NCBI GenBank assembly: GCA_964498785.1
Contig: CAZCJL010000039.1
Location: 1 to 53,162, forward strand
Length of the DNA: 53,162 nucleotides
Origin: Mariaggregatimicrobium sp964498785
GTDB lineage: Bacteria; Zhuqueibacterota; Zhuqueibacteria; Thermofontimicrobiales; Thiofontviventaceae
Direction: 5' to 3'
In this document: in pieces, positions 43,677 through 52,681 of the stretch
How the letters are laid out: each line of letters opens with the position of its first letter
How positions within the stretch are numbered: position 1 is the first letter of the stretch
Translations under genes and position numbers: made by a program
The notes under the pieces: generated by a model
Told to the model about the DNA's origin: nothing
What the model saw: only the letters and a program-made list of their open reading frames with translations
The model's database searches: none

Positions 43677-44846
43677 ATGACCATGCAAAAACCGAGCGGG
43701 ATTCGAATGCAGGAATGGAAACGGGCGGTCATAAAGGTTGGAAGTGCATTAATAACTTCGGAAGGAGTTGGTTGCAGTACAAAACATTTACTATCGATTG
43801 CCAGTTTTATCACAGAAAGTCGAAATAAAGGAAAAGATATCATCGTTGTTTCATCGGGCGCAGTCTCTGCCGGATTATCGACCCAGCCGAAAATGATGCG
43901 CAAAACGTATCGGTCTATTCCGCAGAAGCAAGCGCTTGCTGCAATCGGACAGCCGTTATTAATGGCGAACTGGAATCGTTTTTTTGATTACCCATGTGCC
44001 CAACTTTTACTCACTTATGATGATATCCTGAATCGCAAAAGATTTGTCAATGCAAAAAACGCTTTGCTTGAGCTATTAAAATTACGTACCTTGCCAATAA
44101 TAAATGAGAATGATACTGTTGCTGTCGATGAATTAAAGGTTGGAGATAACGATAATCTTGCAGCCCATGTTGCTGTTCTGGCCGAAGCTGACTTGCTAAT
44201 AATATGCACTGATATTGACGGTTTGTATGATGCGGATCCGCGAATGTGTTCTGAAGCCAGTCTCATCTCTGAAGTTACGCATATTGACAGTCGGATATAC
44301 GGTTTGGCCGGAGGCACACATAGTCCCTGGGCAACCGGCGGGATGCGCACAAAAATTGCCGCTGCCGAAAAAGCAACCAGCAAAGGCATCGATACAATCA
44401 TTTTGAACGGCGCCAGACATGAATATTTCGAACATTTGCAAAATGGAATATTGTATGGTACACTTTTTCATAAGACGCAAAATCCAATTGCCAGTAAAAA
44501 ACACTGGATGCTGCATGGATTGCCAAACCATGGACAGATTTTTGTCGATGAAGGAGCTGTTCGAGCCTTACGTATAAACAAGGCGTCGTTGCTTCCTTCC
44601 GGTGTTCTCGACGTTGAAGGTGATTTTTCTCAGGGTGACGCGGTTCATGTCATTTATTGCGGAAACAATACTTCTAAAAAAATCGCCAAAGGCATTGCTC
44701 AATATGGTTCCGAAGATATAAAAAAAATCAAGGGCAAACAAACTTTTGAAATTGAAAAAATTCTTGGTTATATTTCTACAAATGCTGTAATTCAGCGGGA
44801 CGACATGGTACTGCTGCAACAATCAAAACGAGGAAATACATTATGA
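43677..44846 (+). CDS. proB: Glutamate 5-kinase
   Basis: ProB makes glutamyl 5-phosphate, the first step of proline synthesis. The 389-residue protein has the amino-acid-kinase domain (AVIKVGSALIT, IVVSSGAVSAG, INENDTVAVDEL, GDNDNLAAHVA, ATGGMRTKIAAAEKA) and a C-terminal PUA domain (about 285-375, from FVDEGAVRALR). An ATG at 43677 with GAGG close ahead is used; an ATG six bases on is an alternative. Its TGA overlaps the proA ATG by four bases. Confidence 0.97.
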   Translation: MTMQKPSGIRMQEWKRAVIKVGSALITSEGVGCSTKHLLSIASFITESRNKGKDIIVVSSGAVSAGLSTQPKMMRKTYRSIPQKQALAAIGQPLLMANWNRFFDYPCAQLLLTYDDILNRKRFVNAKNALLELLKLRTLPIINENDTVAVDELKVGDNDNLAAHVAVLAEADLLIICTDIDGLYDADPRMCSEASLISEVTHIDSRIYGLAGGTHSPWATGGMRTKIAAAEKATSKGIDTIILNGARHEYFEHLQNGILYGTLFHKTQNPIASKKHWMLHGLPNHGQIFVDEGAVRALRINKASLLPSGVLDVEGDFSQGDAVHVIYCGNNTSKKIAKGIAQYGSEDIKKIKGKQTFEIEKILGYISTNAVIQRDDMVLLQQSKRGNTL

Positions 44847-46123
44847 TACACGATAATTTTAAAATAGCGGAATTTGCAAAAGACTGCCGCCAGGCGTCAG
44901 TCGAAGTTGCCCAATTAAGCACGGAACAGAAAAATCAGGCTTTATTAAAAATGGCCGAATATCTTCTTAAAAACGAAGATCGCATTATTATAGAAAATGA
45001 AAAGGACTTGAAACAAGCGAAACAGAATGGGCTATCCGAAGCAATGATTGACCGCCTGGTGCTCAATCATGATCGGCTGGAAAAAATGGCGCAAGCAATC
45101 CGCGACGTGGCTGCGTTGGATGATCCGATTGGAAAGGTCAATTCGACATGGAAACGGCCAAATGGGATTATGGTGAGTCTTGTCCATATTCCGCTGGGTG
45201 TTGTGACGATGATTTACGAATCACGGCCGAACGTCACCTCAGATGCAGCCGCACTGTGCTTAAAATCCGGGAATGCAGTTATATTACGCGGTGGTTCGGA
45301 AGCATTTCATTCAAATCAGGCAATCGGCGTTGCGTTGCATAGCGCCCTGAAAGAAGAGAACATATCACCGGCTGCTATTTCGATTGTCCCGACAATTGAT
45401 CGAAAAATTATGGAAGAGCTATTAACACTGGATGAACTCATTGATCTGGTTATCCCCCGCGGCGGAGAGGGATTGATTCGATTCGTCGCGAAAAATAGCC
45501 GTATTCCGGTGATAAAGCATTATAAAGGAGTGTGCCACCTTTATGTTGACGCAGACGCAGACCCGGATGTGGCAATGAACCTGCTAATTGATGGTAAGTT
45601 ATCCCGTCCGGGGGTTTGTAATGCATTAGAAACATTGTTAGTGCACGATCAAATAGCAGATATATTTTTACCTCGAGCGGGTGAGTATTTACGTAAAAAG
45701 GGTGTTGAATTAAGAGGGTGTGAAGCAACTAAAAAAATTATACCGTATGCCAATGATGCTACAGAAGAAGATTATGAAGCTGAATTCCTCGCGATGATTT
45801 TGGCAATTAAAGTAGTGCGCGATATTGATGAAGCTGTAGCGCATATTCACAAATATGGCTCTGACCATACCGATGTGATTGCGACCAATAATCTGAGCAA
45901 CTCGCAGCAATTTATTAAAGAGATTAATTCTTCTGTTGTAATGGTAAATGCCTCTTCCCGGTTTTCAGATGGCGGAGAACTGGGACTTGGCGCTGAAATT
46001 GGTATCTCGACGACTAAATTACATGCGTTTGGCCCGATGGGTTTAGAAGCATTGACAACCAAAAAATTTGTCATCATGGGTAATGGTCAAACACGCCATA
46101 ATTTGCACATTAATCAACAATAA
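44843..46123 (+). CDS. proA: Gamma-glutamyl phosphate reductase
   Basis: ProA reduces glutamyl 5-phosphate to glutamate semialdehyde with NADPH. The 426-residue protein has IYESRPNVTSDAAALC (about 124-139), VIPRGG, the catalytic Cys259 in SRPGVCNALETLLV, and the late SSRFSDGGELGLGAEIGIST. The four-base ATGA overlap with proB indicates coupled translation. Confidence 0.98.
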   Translation: MIHDNFKIAEFAKDCRQASVEVAQLSTEQKNQALLKMAEYLLKNEDRIIIENEKDLKQAKQNGLSEAMIDRLVLNHDRLEKMAQAIRDVAALDDPIGKVNSTWKRPNGIMVSLVHIPLGVVTMIYESRPNVTSDAAALCLKSGNAVILRGGSEAFHSNQAIGVALHSALKEENISPAAISIVPTIDRKIMEELLTLDELIDLVIPRGGEGLIRFVAKNSRIPVIKHYKGVCHLYVDADADPDVAMNLLIDGKLSRPGVCNALETLLVHDQIADIFLPRAGEYLRKKGVELRGCEATKKIIPYANDATEEDYEAEFLAMILAIKVVRDIDEAVAHIHKYGSDHTDVIATNNLSNSQQFIKEINSSVVMVNASSRFSDGGELGLGAEIGISTTKLHAFGPMGLEALTTKKFVIMGNGQTRHNLHINQQ

Positions 46124-46170
46124 AATTATTATTAAATATCTAAAGTAGAATTTAACAATGGTGTTAATCT

Positions 46171-47319
46171 ATGGAGAATAATGAAAACTCATTTCCTGAA
46201 GAATTATCAAAACCATTAACGAAACCTTCTGTGAAGAAAAAATGGTTTGATAATACTTTCGTTAAGGTACTTGGATTTATGTTGTTGCTATATACATTTT
46301 TTCTGAGTATCGGACTGATCGGAAGCGCTTTTAAATTTTTTGGGAACAATCTGGCGGTGCAATTAATAGCCACAACTTCCAATCCCCTGGTGGGGTTATT
46401 GATTGGGATTTTAGCGACAAGTCTTATCCAGAGTTCATCGACTACAACCTCACTCGTTGTGGGACTTGTCGGCGCCGGGGCGCTTTCTGTTCCGAATGCT
46501 ATTCCAATTATAATGGGAGCGAATATCGGAACATCTGTCACCAATACATTGGTTTCGCTGGGTCATATTACCCGAAAAGAAGAGTTTAAGCGCGCTTTTG
46601 CCGCCTCAACTGTACACGATTTTTTTAATATTACAGTGGTAATCATCCTCTTTCCGATCCAATACTTCACCAATATTATAGGGCACATCTCTGAATTTTT
46701 AGCAGAACAATTTTTAAATGTCGGTGGTCTGAAATTTAGTAGTCCCATTAAAATAATTACCGCTCCGACACAACATTTTATTGAACATTTAACAGGCAAT
46801 AATGGTACAATAATATTAATTATTGCTCTGGTGTTGCTGTTCACTGCTTTAAAATTTCTCGTATCAACATTAAAAGCAATCTTTTCCGGTAAGCTGGAAT
46901 TATTTTTTGATAAATACATATTCAAAACTCCGCTTCGGGGAATATTTTTTGGAATGATTATTACCGTTCTTGTTCAAAGCAGTTCTATCACAACATCGAT
47001 GGTCATTCCTTTGGCTGGCGCTGGATTGTTAACATTGGAACAAATTTTTCCGTATACTCTCGGAGCGAATATTGGCACGACAATAACTGCTTTTCTTGCA
47101 TCACTGGCAACGAATAACGTCCATGCAATCGCAGTTGCATTTGCGCATCTAACATTTAACTTACTTGGTTTGGTATGTGTTTATCCGCTAAAAGCAATTC
47201 CTATTCGTCTGGCGCGATTGCTGGCAACGTATTCATTAAAAAGCAAATTAATACCATTGCTCTATATTTTAATTGTATTTTTTGTGTTACCCTTGACTTT
47301 AATATATATAACGAGGTAA
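46171..47319 (+). CDS. Na/Pi cotransporter family protein
   Basis: The 382-residue membrane protein has two inverted-repeat QSSS motifs, SLIQSSSTTTSLVVGLVGAG (about 89-108) and VLVQSSSITTSMVIPLAGAG (about 268-287), and two GANIGT motifs, all diagnostic of the NptA/PhoU-type phosphate transporter family. About eight membrane segments can be seen. Relatives export or import phosphate with sodium. The next gene, four bases on, is a PhoU-like protein, which in many relatives is fused to the C-terminus of this transporter; here it is separate. Confidence 0.95.
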   Translation: MENNENSFPEELSKPLTKPSVKKKWFDNTFVKVLGFMLLLYTFFLSIGLIGSAFKFFGNNLAVQLIATTSNPLVGLLIGILATSLIQSSSTTTSLVVGLVGAGALSVPNAIPIIMGANIGTSVTNTLVSLGHITRKEEFKRAFAASTVHDFFNITVVIILFPIQYFTNIIGHISEFLAEQFLNVGGLKFSSPIKIITAPTQHFIEHLTGNNGTIILIIALVLLFTALKFLVSTLKAIFSGKLELFFDKYIFKTPLRGIFFGMIITVLVQSSSITTSMVIPLAGAGLLTLEQIFPYTLGANIGTTITAFLASLATNNVHAIAVAFAHLTFNLLGLVCVYPLKAIPIRLARLLATYSLKSKLIPLLYILIVFFVLPLTLIYITR

Positions 47320-47323
47320 TTAT

Positions 47324-48013
47324 ATGTTTAAAGAATTACAAAAACTTTTCCAACGCAAAGGCCTGATAGAACAAGCCCTTGATGAATCTTATCAAATGCT
47401 GCAAATCGACTGGGAAATGTTTAAAGCTGCTAAAAAATCATTGCGGAAAAGTGAAACCGCAGAGGTGGATATTGATGTTGACGAAACAGATATTAAAATA
47501 AATAAATTCGAACGTGACGTCCGCAAAAAAGTGTTAACACATCTTGCTGTTCACGATGCATCCGATCTGAATATAAGTCTGATTCTGATTAATATTATTA
47601 GTGATATTGAACGTATTGGCGATTATACAAAAAACATCGTCACATTGGCAGAAAACCATCCCGGAAAATTGGAAATTTCCATTGAAGACTGGGAAAAGGA
47701 TCTTCAACATATTGAAGAAACAATCAATAAAAATTTTGGCGTTTTAATCGAAGCGTTGAAAAATTTTGATTCAGTAAAAGCAAACCAACTGTTGGATGAT
47801 CTTTGGAAAATAAAGAAAACGTGCAGTCGATACGTAGCAGCAACAATTGCGAATGATTTAGACATCAAAACATCCGATGCTGTAGCAATTGCGTTGTACA
47901 TGCGCTATCTGAAACGGATTGCATCTCATCTGATGAACATTGCGACCAGCATTGTCAATCCGTTCCATAAAATCGGTTATCGAATAAATAAAGAAATGAA
48001 AGAAGTAAGTTAG
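47324..48013 (+). CDS. PhoU-like regulator of the Na/Pi transporter
   Basis: The 229-residue helical protein has the PhoU domain: LILINIISDIERIGDYTKNIVTL (about 85-107), the metal-binding E-R-x-x-D motif, and a second, less perfect copy (YMRYLKRIASHLMNIATSIV, about 193-212, with the acidic positions replaced). GAGG lies before the ATG. It should adjust the transporter encoded four bases upstream. The MATE gene begins at the base right after its stop. Confidence 0.92.
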   Translation: MFKELQKLFQRKGLIEQALDESYQMLQIDWEMFKAAKKSLRKSETAEVDIDVDETDIKINKFERDVRKKVLTHLAVHDASDLNISLILINIISDIERIGDYTKNIVTLAENHPGKLEISIEDWEKDLQHIEETINKNFGVLIEALKNFDSVKANQLLDDLWKIKKTCSRYVAATIANDLDIKTSDAVAIALYMRYLKRIASHLMNIATSIVNPFHKIGYRINKEMKEVS

Positions 48014-49351
48014 TTGCAACGCAATGCGATCACCGAAGGCTCAATAAACAGAAGTGTATTTGTCCTGGCCCTGCCGGCAATGGTATCGATGGTATCGATT
48101 ATGTTGTTCGAATTCATCGATTTATTATGGATTGGACGGTTAGGGCCAAAAGCTGTGGCAGCTCTGGGCGCAGCAAGTTTTGTGATTTGGGCATTAAAAT
48201 CCCTTGCGAGCTGTGTCGCAGCAGGTCTCAATGCATTGATTGCACGAAATTACGGAGCAAAAAGATTTGCACGTGTGAATATGTGGGCGTCACAAGGACT
48301 GATGCTCACATTTTTATTTTCAACGTTAATTTCCGTTATGACATATCTCGCGATTTTGCATTTGTTCCGGTATATCGGTCTTGACGCCGATGTGGCGCAG
48401 ATGGCATTTCGTTATACATTCATTCACACCATCGGTCTTGTATTCATTTTTGCTCTAATTTCAACAGAGAATATTTTTCGAGCAGCGGGGAATACATATA
48501 TTCCGATGGTTATCATCATTGTCACACTTGCGATTAATGCGATTCTCGATCCGTTTCTCATTTATGGCTGGTGGAAATTTCCTGAAATGGGGATGCCTGG
48601 CGCTGCACTTGCATCAGTTATTTCGCATGTGATCGGATTGATAATCCTGCTGAAACAGTTACGCCGGGTCAACATTCATTTTCAAATTGACTTTCGTTCA
48701 TTTATTGCAAATTCATACCAGATTTTGAGAATTGGTACTCCCATCGGTTTATTAGGCGCAGTATTCTCAATTATTTACATTGTTCTTTCCAAAAACATCG
48801 CATATTTTGGCACAGTCCCAATGGCTGCCATTTCTATCTGTCACCGAATAGAAGGGATACCGTTTTTTATCGCATTCGGTTTTTCCACTGCTGTAGCTGC
48901 ACTGGTCGGACAAAATTTAGGAGCTGATAAACCGAAACGAGCGGAAAAATCAGCAAATTTAGCGCTTGTATATTCCTCCGCATTCTTGCTCCTGAGTTCG
49001 GCTATTTTTATTTTATTCGGCAAGTCCATTTTATCGTTATTTATCGATTCAGAGCCTGTGATCAAGGAAGGGTATCGCTACCTGTTCGCTATTTCTATTT
49101 TTGAAGTCTTTCTGGCGTCCGAAATCACATTAGAGGGAGTTTTTACCGGAGCCGGCGATACCAAACCCCCGTTTCTGATATCTATTCCGCTCACCCTGCT
49201 TAGAATCCCTGCCGCCTACTTCTTTTCAATAACAATGAATTTTGGCGTTGGCGCTATCTGGTGGGTTATTAGTTTCACTACATTTTTAAAAGGATTCACT
49301 TTTTTTGTCTGGTATCGCAAAGGTAACTGGAAAAATAAAAAGGTTGGATAA
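48014..49351 (+). CDS. MATE family efflux protein
   Basis: The 445-residue protein has twelve hydrophobic segments and the MATE pattern (LALPAMVSMVSIMLFEFIDLLWIGRLG at the start, ALVGQNLGADKPKRAEKS after the sixth helix, and LEGVFTGAGDTKPPF). MATE exporters expel cationic drugs or metabolites against Na+ or H+. The start is TTG, immediately after the TAG of the PhoU-like gene, with AAGAAGT upstream. The placement suggests co-transcription, but no functional link with phosphate is evident. Confidence 0.94.
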   Translation: MQRNAITEGSINRSVFVLALPAMVSMVSIMLFEFIDLLWIGRLGPKAVAALGAASFVIWALKSLASCVAAGLNALIARNYGAKRFARVNMWASQGLMLTFLFSTLISVMTYLAILHLFRYIGLDADVAQMAFRYTFIHTIGLVFIFALISTENIFRAAGNTYIPMVIIIVTLAINAILDPFLIYGWWKFPEMGMPGAALASVISHVIGLIILLKQLRRVNIHFQIDFRSFIANSYQILRIGTPIGLLGAVFSIIYIVLSKNIAYFGTVPMAAISICHRIEGIPFFIAFGFSTAVAALVGQNLGADKPKRAEKSANLALVYSSAFLLLSSAIFILFGKSILSLFIDSEPVIKEGYRYLFAISIFEVFLASEITLEGVFTGAGDTKPPFLISIPLTLLRIPAAYFFSITMNFGVGAIWWVISFTTFLKGFTFFVWYRKGNWKNKKVG

Positions 49352-49419
49352 TTTTACTACTTTGGAATTTGATTTTGGGGAGTCTTTAATAATACTGCCG
49401 GAGCGGTAAAAACTGAGCC

Positions 49420-49452
49420 ACGCAGAGAATTTTTAAAGTTTTTTCTCTGCGT
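49420..49452. repeat. Hairpin of CACAGAG-type repeat between convergent genes
   Basis: ACGCAGAGAA (49420-49429) pairs perfectly with TTCTCTGCGT (49443-49452). The sequence resembles the dispersed CCACAGAG...CACAGAG intergenic repeats seen again at 51722-51748. It could also act as a weak terminator for the MATE or Fe-S transcripts, but no U-run adjoins it. Confidence 0.6.
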
Positions 49453-49492
49453 CACTCTTAAAAATCATCTTCATACTGATTCTCAATACATC

Positions 49493-50434
49493 TTATTTGC
49501 TTAACATTCCTTCAATAATTAAATCAACTGCATCATTTTCCGAGAGACCGCGTGCCATAAGTGTTTCCAGTTGTTTATTATCAACACTTCCGATCGCAGC
49601 TTCGTGGGTGATATGCGCTTTTGAATGTCCCACTTCCACAATCGGAATAGCGCTGGCCACGCCATTATCCTGAATAATTTCCTTACAATCGACATGCCCC
49701 CTGGTATACGGCGCTGTGGCTGTCATTTTATTATAAACTTTTGCTCTGGCATTGTCTCTTACTGCGATCCGTGAATTCAGAACACCGCGGGCTCCCTTTC
49801 CCACCAGATGACCGGTTTCTCTAATTTCAATTATATCATTATCAGTCCCATTAATGCGAGCTGTCATTTCCATGACACTATCTTCCTGGCAGGTCGTATC
49901 ATAATCCACATAAATTTCACCAACTCGCCCCTTCACCAATTCAAATTCCGTTTTGAATTTACTTTTTCTTTCGAGTTGAACTTTTGCGTTGGGATAGACC
50001 TTTACTCCACCAGCCTTTCCATGAACATGTCTTTCAAAATAAGTATATTCAGCACCTTCGCCAATATGAATTTCAGCGTCCATAATGTGTTTCACATCAA
50101 CGGCGAACGGAAATGTGCAGTGTGCCAGTATTGAAACTTTTGCATTCTTTTCGATATTAATGTTTAATAATATTCGCTGGGTGCCTGTTTCCGCCATCAT
50201 TCCGAAACAGAAATGCACAGGCTTTTTAACGACTGTTCCCTCTTTTAGCCGAATATCCGCTTTTATGCCGTCTTCCAGTTCGTCAACATCCACCTGTAAT
50301 CCGGGCACCAAATGTGCCCCTAATACCTGATTATGATGAACAACAAGAGAAGCAACTTCCGGATCTTTCAGAACTTCTGCATCCGAATCCGTTGTGCTGT
50401 AGAGGTCGTTTATCAATTTTGCATTATCCGTCAT
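49493..50434 (-). CDS. SufB/SufD-like Fe-S scaffold (minimal SMS-type SmsB)
   Basis: The 313-residue protein is a short SufB/D beta-helix protein. The C-terminal part shows the SufB catalytic blocks: HVDCKEIIQDN (the Cys matching SufB Cys405), then IPIVEVGHSKAHITHEAAIGSVD (the His-Glu pair), and ARGLSENDAVDLIIEGML. Only one SufB/D gene and one SufC gene are present, which matches the two-component SMS system described as a minimal relative of SUF. It overlaps smsC by four bases (ATGA). Cluster assembly in the cytosol is the likely role. Confidence 0.88.
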   Translation of the reverse strand: MTDNAKLINDLYSTTDSDAEVLKDPEVASLVVHHNQVLGAHLVPGLQVDVDELEDGIKADIRLKEGTVVKKPVHFCFGMMAETGTQRILLNINIEKNAKVSILAHCTFPFAVDVKHIMDAEIHIGEGAEYTYFERHVHGKAGGVKVYPNAKVQLERKSKFKTEFELVKGRVGEIYVDYDTTCQEDSVMEMTARINGTDNDIIEIRETGHLVGKGARGVLNSRIAVRDNARAKVYNKMTATAPYTRGHVDCKEIIQDNGVASAIPIVEVGHSKAHITHEAAIGSVDNKQLETLMARGLSENDAVDLIIEGMLSK

Positions 50435-51168
50435 ATTTTCTTCTCCTCAAAATCAATGGGAAAATTTTGATGATTGCATGGTAAGCATTTATCTTCAAAA
50501 TACCGTCTGATATTTTCGACTTTTCCCTTATCTACTATTCGGCCTGCACAAAACAGGAACGCATGTTCTGCTTGATTTAAAACAGCCAGGCTATGGGTAA
50601 TTAGTACAACAGTTGTTCCCTGCTGTTTCAGGTATGTCAATGCGTTAAAAATATTTTCCAATGAAGCAACATCAATACCTGAATCTGGCTCGTCCAATAA
50701 AACAAATCTGGGCTTCATGGCCAGAATAGACGCCATTTCGATTTTTTTCCGCTCACCTCCGCTCAATGTTTTATCCACAGCGCGTTGGGCATATTCTTTC
50801 GGTTCAAGTCCCATTTTCAATAGTATATCTTCAATATCATATCTTTGTCCGTTTGCTGAAGCCCGAATAAACTGATTAACGGTTAATCCCTCGTAGCGAG
50901 CAGGTTCCTGCCAACCAAGAGTAATTCCCAATTTTGCCCGGGCGTCAATCCCAAAACCTTTTATCGAATTACCTTGAAATACTATATCTCCGCGAAAGTC
51001 ACGATAACCGCTCAGTCCCATAACCGTATTAGCAAAGGTCGATTTACCCGCGCCATTCGGTCCAACAATTGCATGAATGTGACCTTCCCAAAATTCGACA
51101 TTTAATTCATCTAATATATTTTTCCCGTTTAATGTCAATGTAAGATTTTCAATTTTTAGAATTGCCAT
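50431..51168 (-). CDS. SufC-like Fe-S assembly ATPase (SmsC)
   Basis: The 245-residue ABC ATPase has Walker A GPNGAGKST (36-44), signature LSGGERKKIEMAS, Walker B FVLLDEPDSGIDVASL and the H-loop VLITHSLAV. It powers the SufB-like scaffold encoded right after it. After the normal end it carries a tail with YFEDKCLPCNHQ, a CxxC pair not typical of SufC. A TATAAT lies at 51208-51213 on the minus strand, but I see no good -35 box. Confidence 0.93.
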   Translation of the reverse strand: MAILKIENLTLTLNGKNILDELNVEFWEGHIHAIVGPNGAGKSTFANTVMGLSGYRDFRGDIVFQGNSIKGFGIDARAKLGITLGWQEPARYEGLTVNQFIRASANGQRYDIEDILLKMGLEPKEYAQRAVDKTLSGGERKKIEMASILAMKPRFVLLDEPDSGIDVASLENIFNALTYLKQQGTTVVLITHSLAVLNQAEHAFLFCAGRIVDKGKVENIRRYFEDKCLPCNHQNFPIDFEEKKI

Positions 51169-51834
51169 TACTCTTCCCCAATTTTATAAGACTGCTCTCT
51201 TTTTGGAATTATATCACCTAAATTTCTAAAATGAATTATAATAATGAAAAAATAGATTTATTGCCCACGAAACAAACACGAAATAGTGCTTAATTCAAAA
51301 TAAAAAAATAATATTTCGTGTATTTTTGTGGGGAGCAATTCCCAAAAGTTGGTAATTTCTCGTGGAGCTGTATCATAAGTTTGATTTTTTTGTAAAATGT
51401 CATTCCGGCATTCGCAGGAATGACGCCAAAAAATGACTTTTGATACAGCCCCATGTATTTTGATCGACCGCTTTGCGTCGTATTTTTACTACTGGACGCA
51501 AAGCGTCCTAAAATCCATTCTAACGCAAAGCAGTGGAATGAGAACATTGTTTAGGATTTTAAAATACCAACAAAATGGAATTGCACCCTTTTTGTGTGTT
51601 TAATGGGCTACAATTGTATAATAATTTTCTTTTTAGAATTTTAAATATCATTTTATTTCACAATACAATATAATTTTTTTTGAATTTCATATTCAATTTT
51701 ATCTATCCTGAAAAATTTATAACCACAGAGGCTCAGCGAACACAGAGTTTTTGTTTTCAAAATGTTACGCAAACAATAGCAACTCGATTTTTTCTTAACT
51801 CAGTTTATAAAGTAATATGCACACACGTTGCTGT
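51169..51834. other. Intergenic region with several inverted repeats
   Basis: These 666 bases contain a nested inverted repeat (51367-51449), a GGACGCAAAGCGTCC palindrome (51494-51508) beside a GACCGCTTTGCGTCGT relative (51466-51481), and a CCACAGAGG..CACAGAG repeat (51722-51748). An open frame inside (51290-51547, minus) is composed of repeat sequence and is not called a gene. Confidence 0.7.
51367..51449. repeat. Nested inverted repeat, 83 bp
   Basis: Outer arms GCTGTATCATAAGT (51367-51380) and ACTTTTGATACAGC (51436-51449) match at 13 of 14 positions. Inside, GTCATTCC (51399-51406) and GGAATGAC (51417-51424) pair perfectly. The inner part is of the well-known CATTCC..GGAATG dispersed type. 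Confidence 0.8.
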
Positions 51835-52302
51835 TTATCTGTGACCTCGGTGCTTCTGTGTCGTGTTTTGTGAATAATGCAGGCTATTTAATGAACGAAT
51901 AAAATGAGTTATTTCTTCAAATAAACCCTGGAAATTTTTATACTCAAATAGGTTCAGATACGATGAATTATTACCTGTAATCATTAAACTCACAGAACTT
52001 CCGTTTTGAAAAACACACAATGTTGGTATTTTCTTATTCAAAGCGTGGCAGATTTCATATCCAACGCCGAGAGATGGATTTGAAACATCGGCAATCAGGC
52101 ATGAACTGTTATTAAGCCAATCGATATCTCTATTAAATATTTCACTGGCTGTGTATTGACTTTCATGTTCGATGACATTGTCAAGAACTATGTGCTCTGT
52201 TAACACGCGGTGACCGCCTTCACTTAAATATGCAACAATTTTTTTATAATTCTCCAGGAATTTTCTGCCACCCCGGATAGAAGCTGCAAAATAAATGTCC
52301 AT
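51835..52302 (-). CDS. DNPH1-like 2'-deoxynucleoside 5'-phosphate N-hydrolase
   Basis: The 155-residue protein matches the DNPH1/Rcl family: IYFAASIRGGR (3-13), VLTEHIV (33-39), the acidic IFNRDIDWL (55-63), IADVSNPSLGVGYEI (70-84) with the catalytic Glu83. Such enzymes split deoxynucleoside monophosphates into base and deoxyribose 5-phosphate and clean the nucleotide pool. The last roughly ten residues (NTTQKHRGHR) come from a CACAGAGG-type repeat running over the stop. No partner gene is adjacent. Confidence 0.88.
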   Translation of the reverse strand: MDIYFAASIRGGRKFLENYKKIVAYLSEGGHRVLTEHIVLDNVIEHESQYTASEIFNRDIDWLNNSSCLIADVSNPSLGVGYEICHALNKKIPTLCVFQNGSSVSLMITGNNSSYLNLFEYKNFQGLFEEITHFIRSLNSLHYSQNTTQKHRGHR

Positions 52303-52366
52303 TTTTCGTTTCAGATTTACGTTTATATTATGGTTGAATTTTAGTTAGCAAGGATGTATTAAAAAA

Positions 52367-52400
52367 AATCCCAGCGGCGGTTTTACTCACCTCTGGGATT
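52367..52400 (-). terminator. Rho-independent terminator
   Basis: AATCCCAG (52367-52374) pairs with CTGGGATT (52393-52400). On the minus strand it is followed by a run of eight T (complement of 52361-52368). It ends the transcript that holds the 59-codon frame and perhaps rpsU. Confidence 0.85.
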
Positions 52401-52562
52401 AATAGTTATTACCCTGTCCAAAAACACCCACGTGTGGTCAGGAAATGAGATAAGCCACAACAACCCTTGAATAAGAAATTTATATCGTCTCTCAACAATA
52501 CGTTTCATTTCCATGCTGCAAATAAATAGATAATTCAGGGTATCTTTATTTTTCTCAAGCAT
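52383..52562 (-). CDS. Candidate small protein, 59 residues
   Basis: From the ATG at 52562, with AAGGTG five bases upstream, 59 codons run to a TAA inside the loop of the terminator at 52367-52400. The product is basic with a hydrophobic stretch (KFLIQGLLWLISF, 28-40). A good binding site and the stop-terminator junction argue for a real gene; there is no family I recognise. Alternatively the stretch is a small RNA downstream of rpsU and the frame is chance. Confidence 0.45.
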   Translation of the reverse strand: MLEKNKDTLNYLFICSMEMKRIVERRYKFLIQGLLWLISFPDHTWVFLDRVITINPRGE

Positions 52563-52681
52563 ACGTTCACCTTAATTACATTTATAAAAGGAAAACATAA
52601 CTGCTGTTAATCGGATTGCATCTACAGCGACAACATTTTCGAACATTAATTTGATGAAATTAATTGTATTCATCTTTTTTT

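Noticed and set aside
51290..51547. Open frame of 85 codons on the minus strand
   Set aside because: It is made of repeat sequence (its VIPANAGMT segment is the usual translation of the CATTCC..GGAATG repeat), has no binding site and no protein-like composition.
52401..52640. Possible 6S-like or other structured RNA after rpsU
   Set aside because: I could not draw a long closed stem with a central bubble, so the small open frame plus terminator is the simpler reading.
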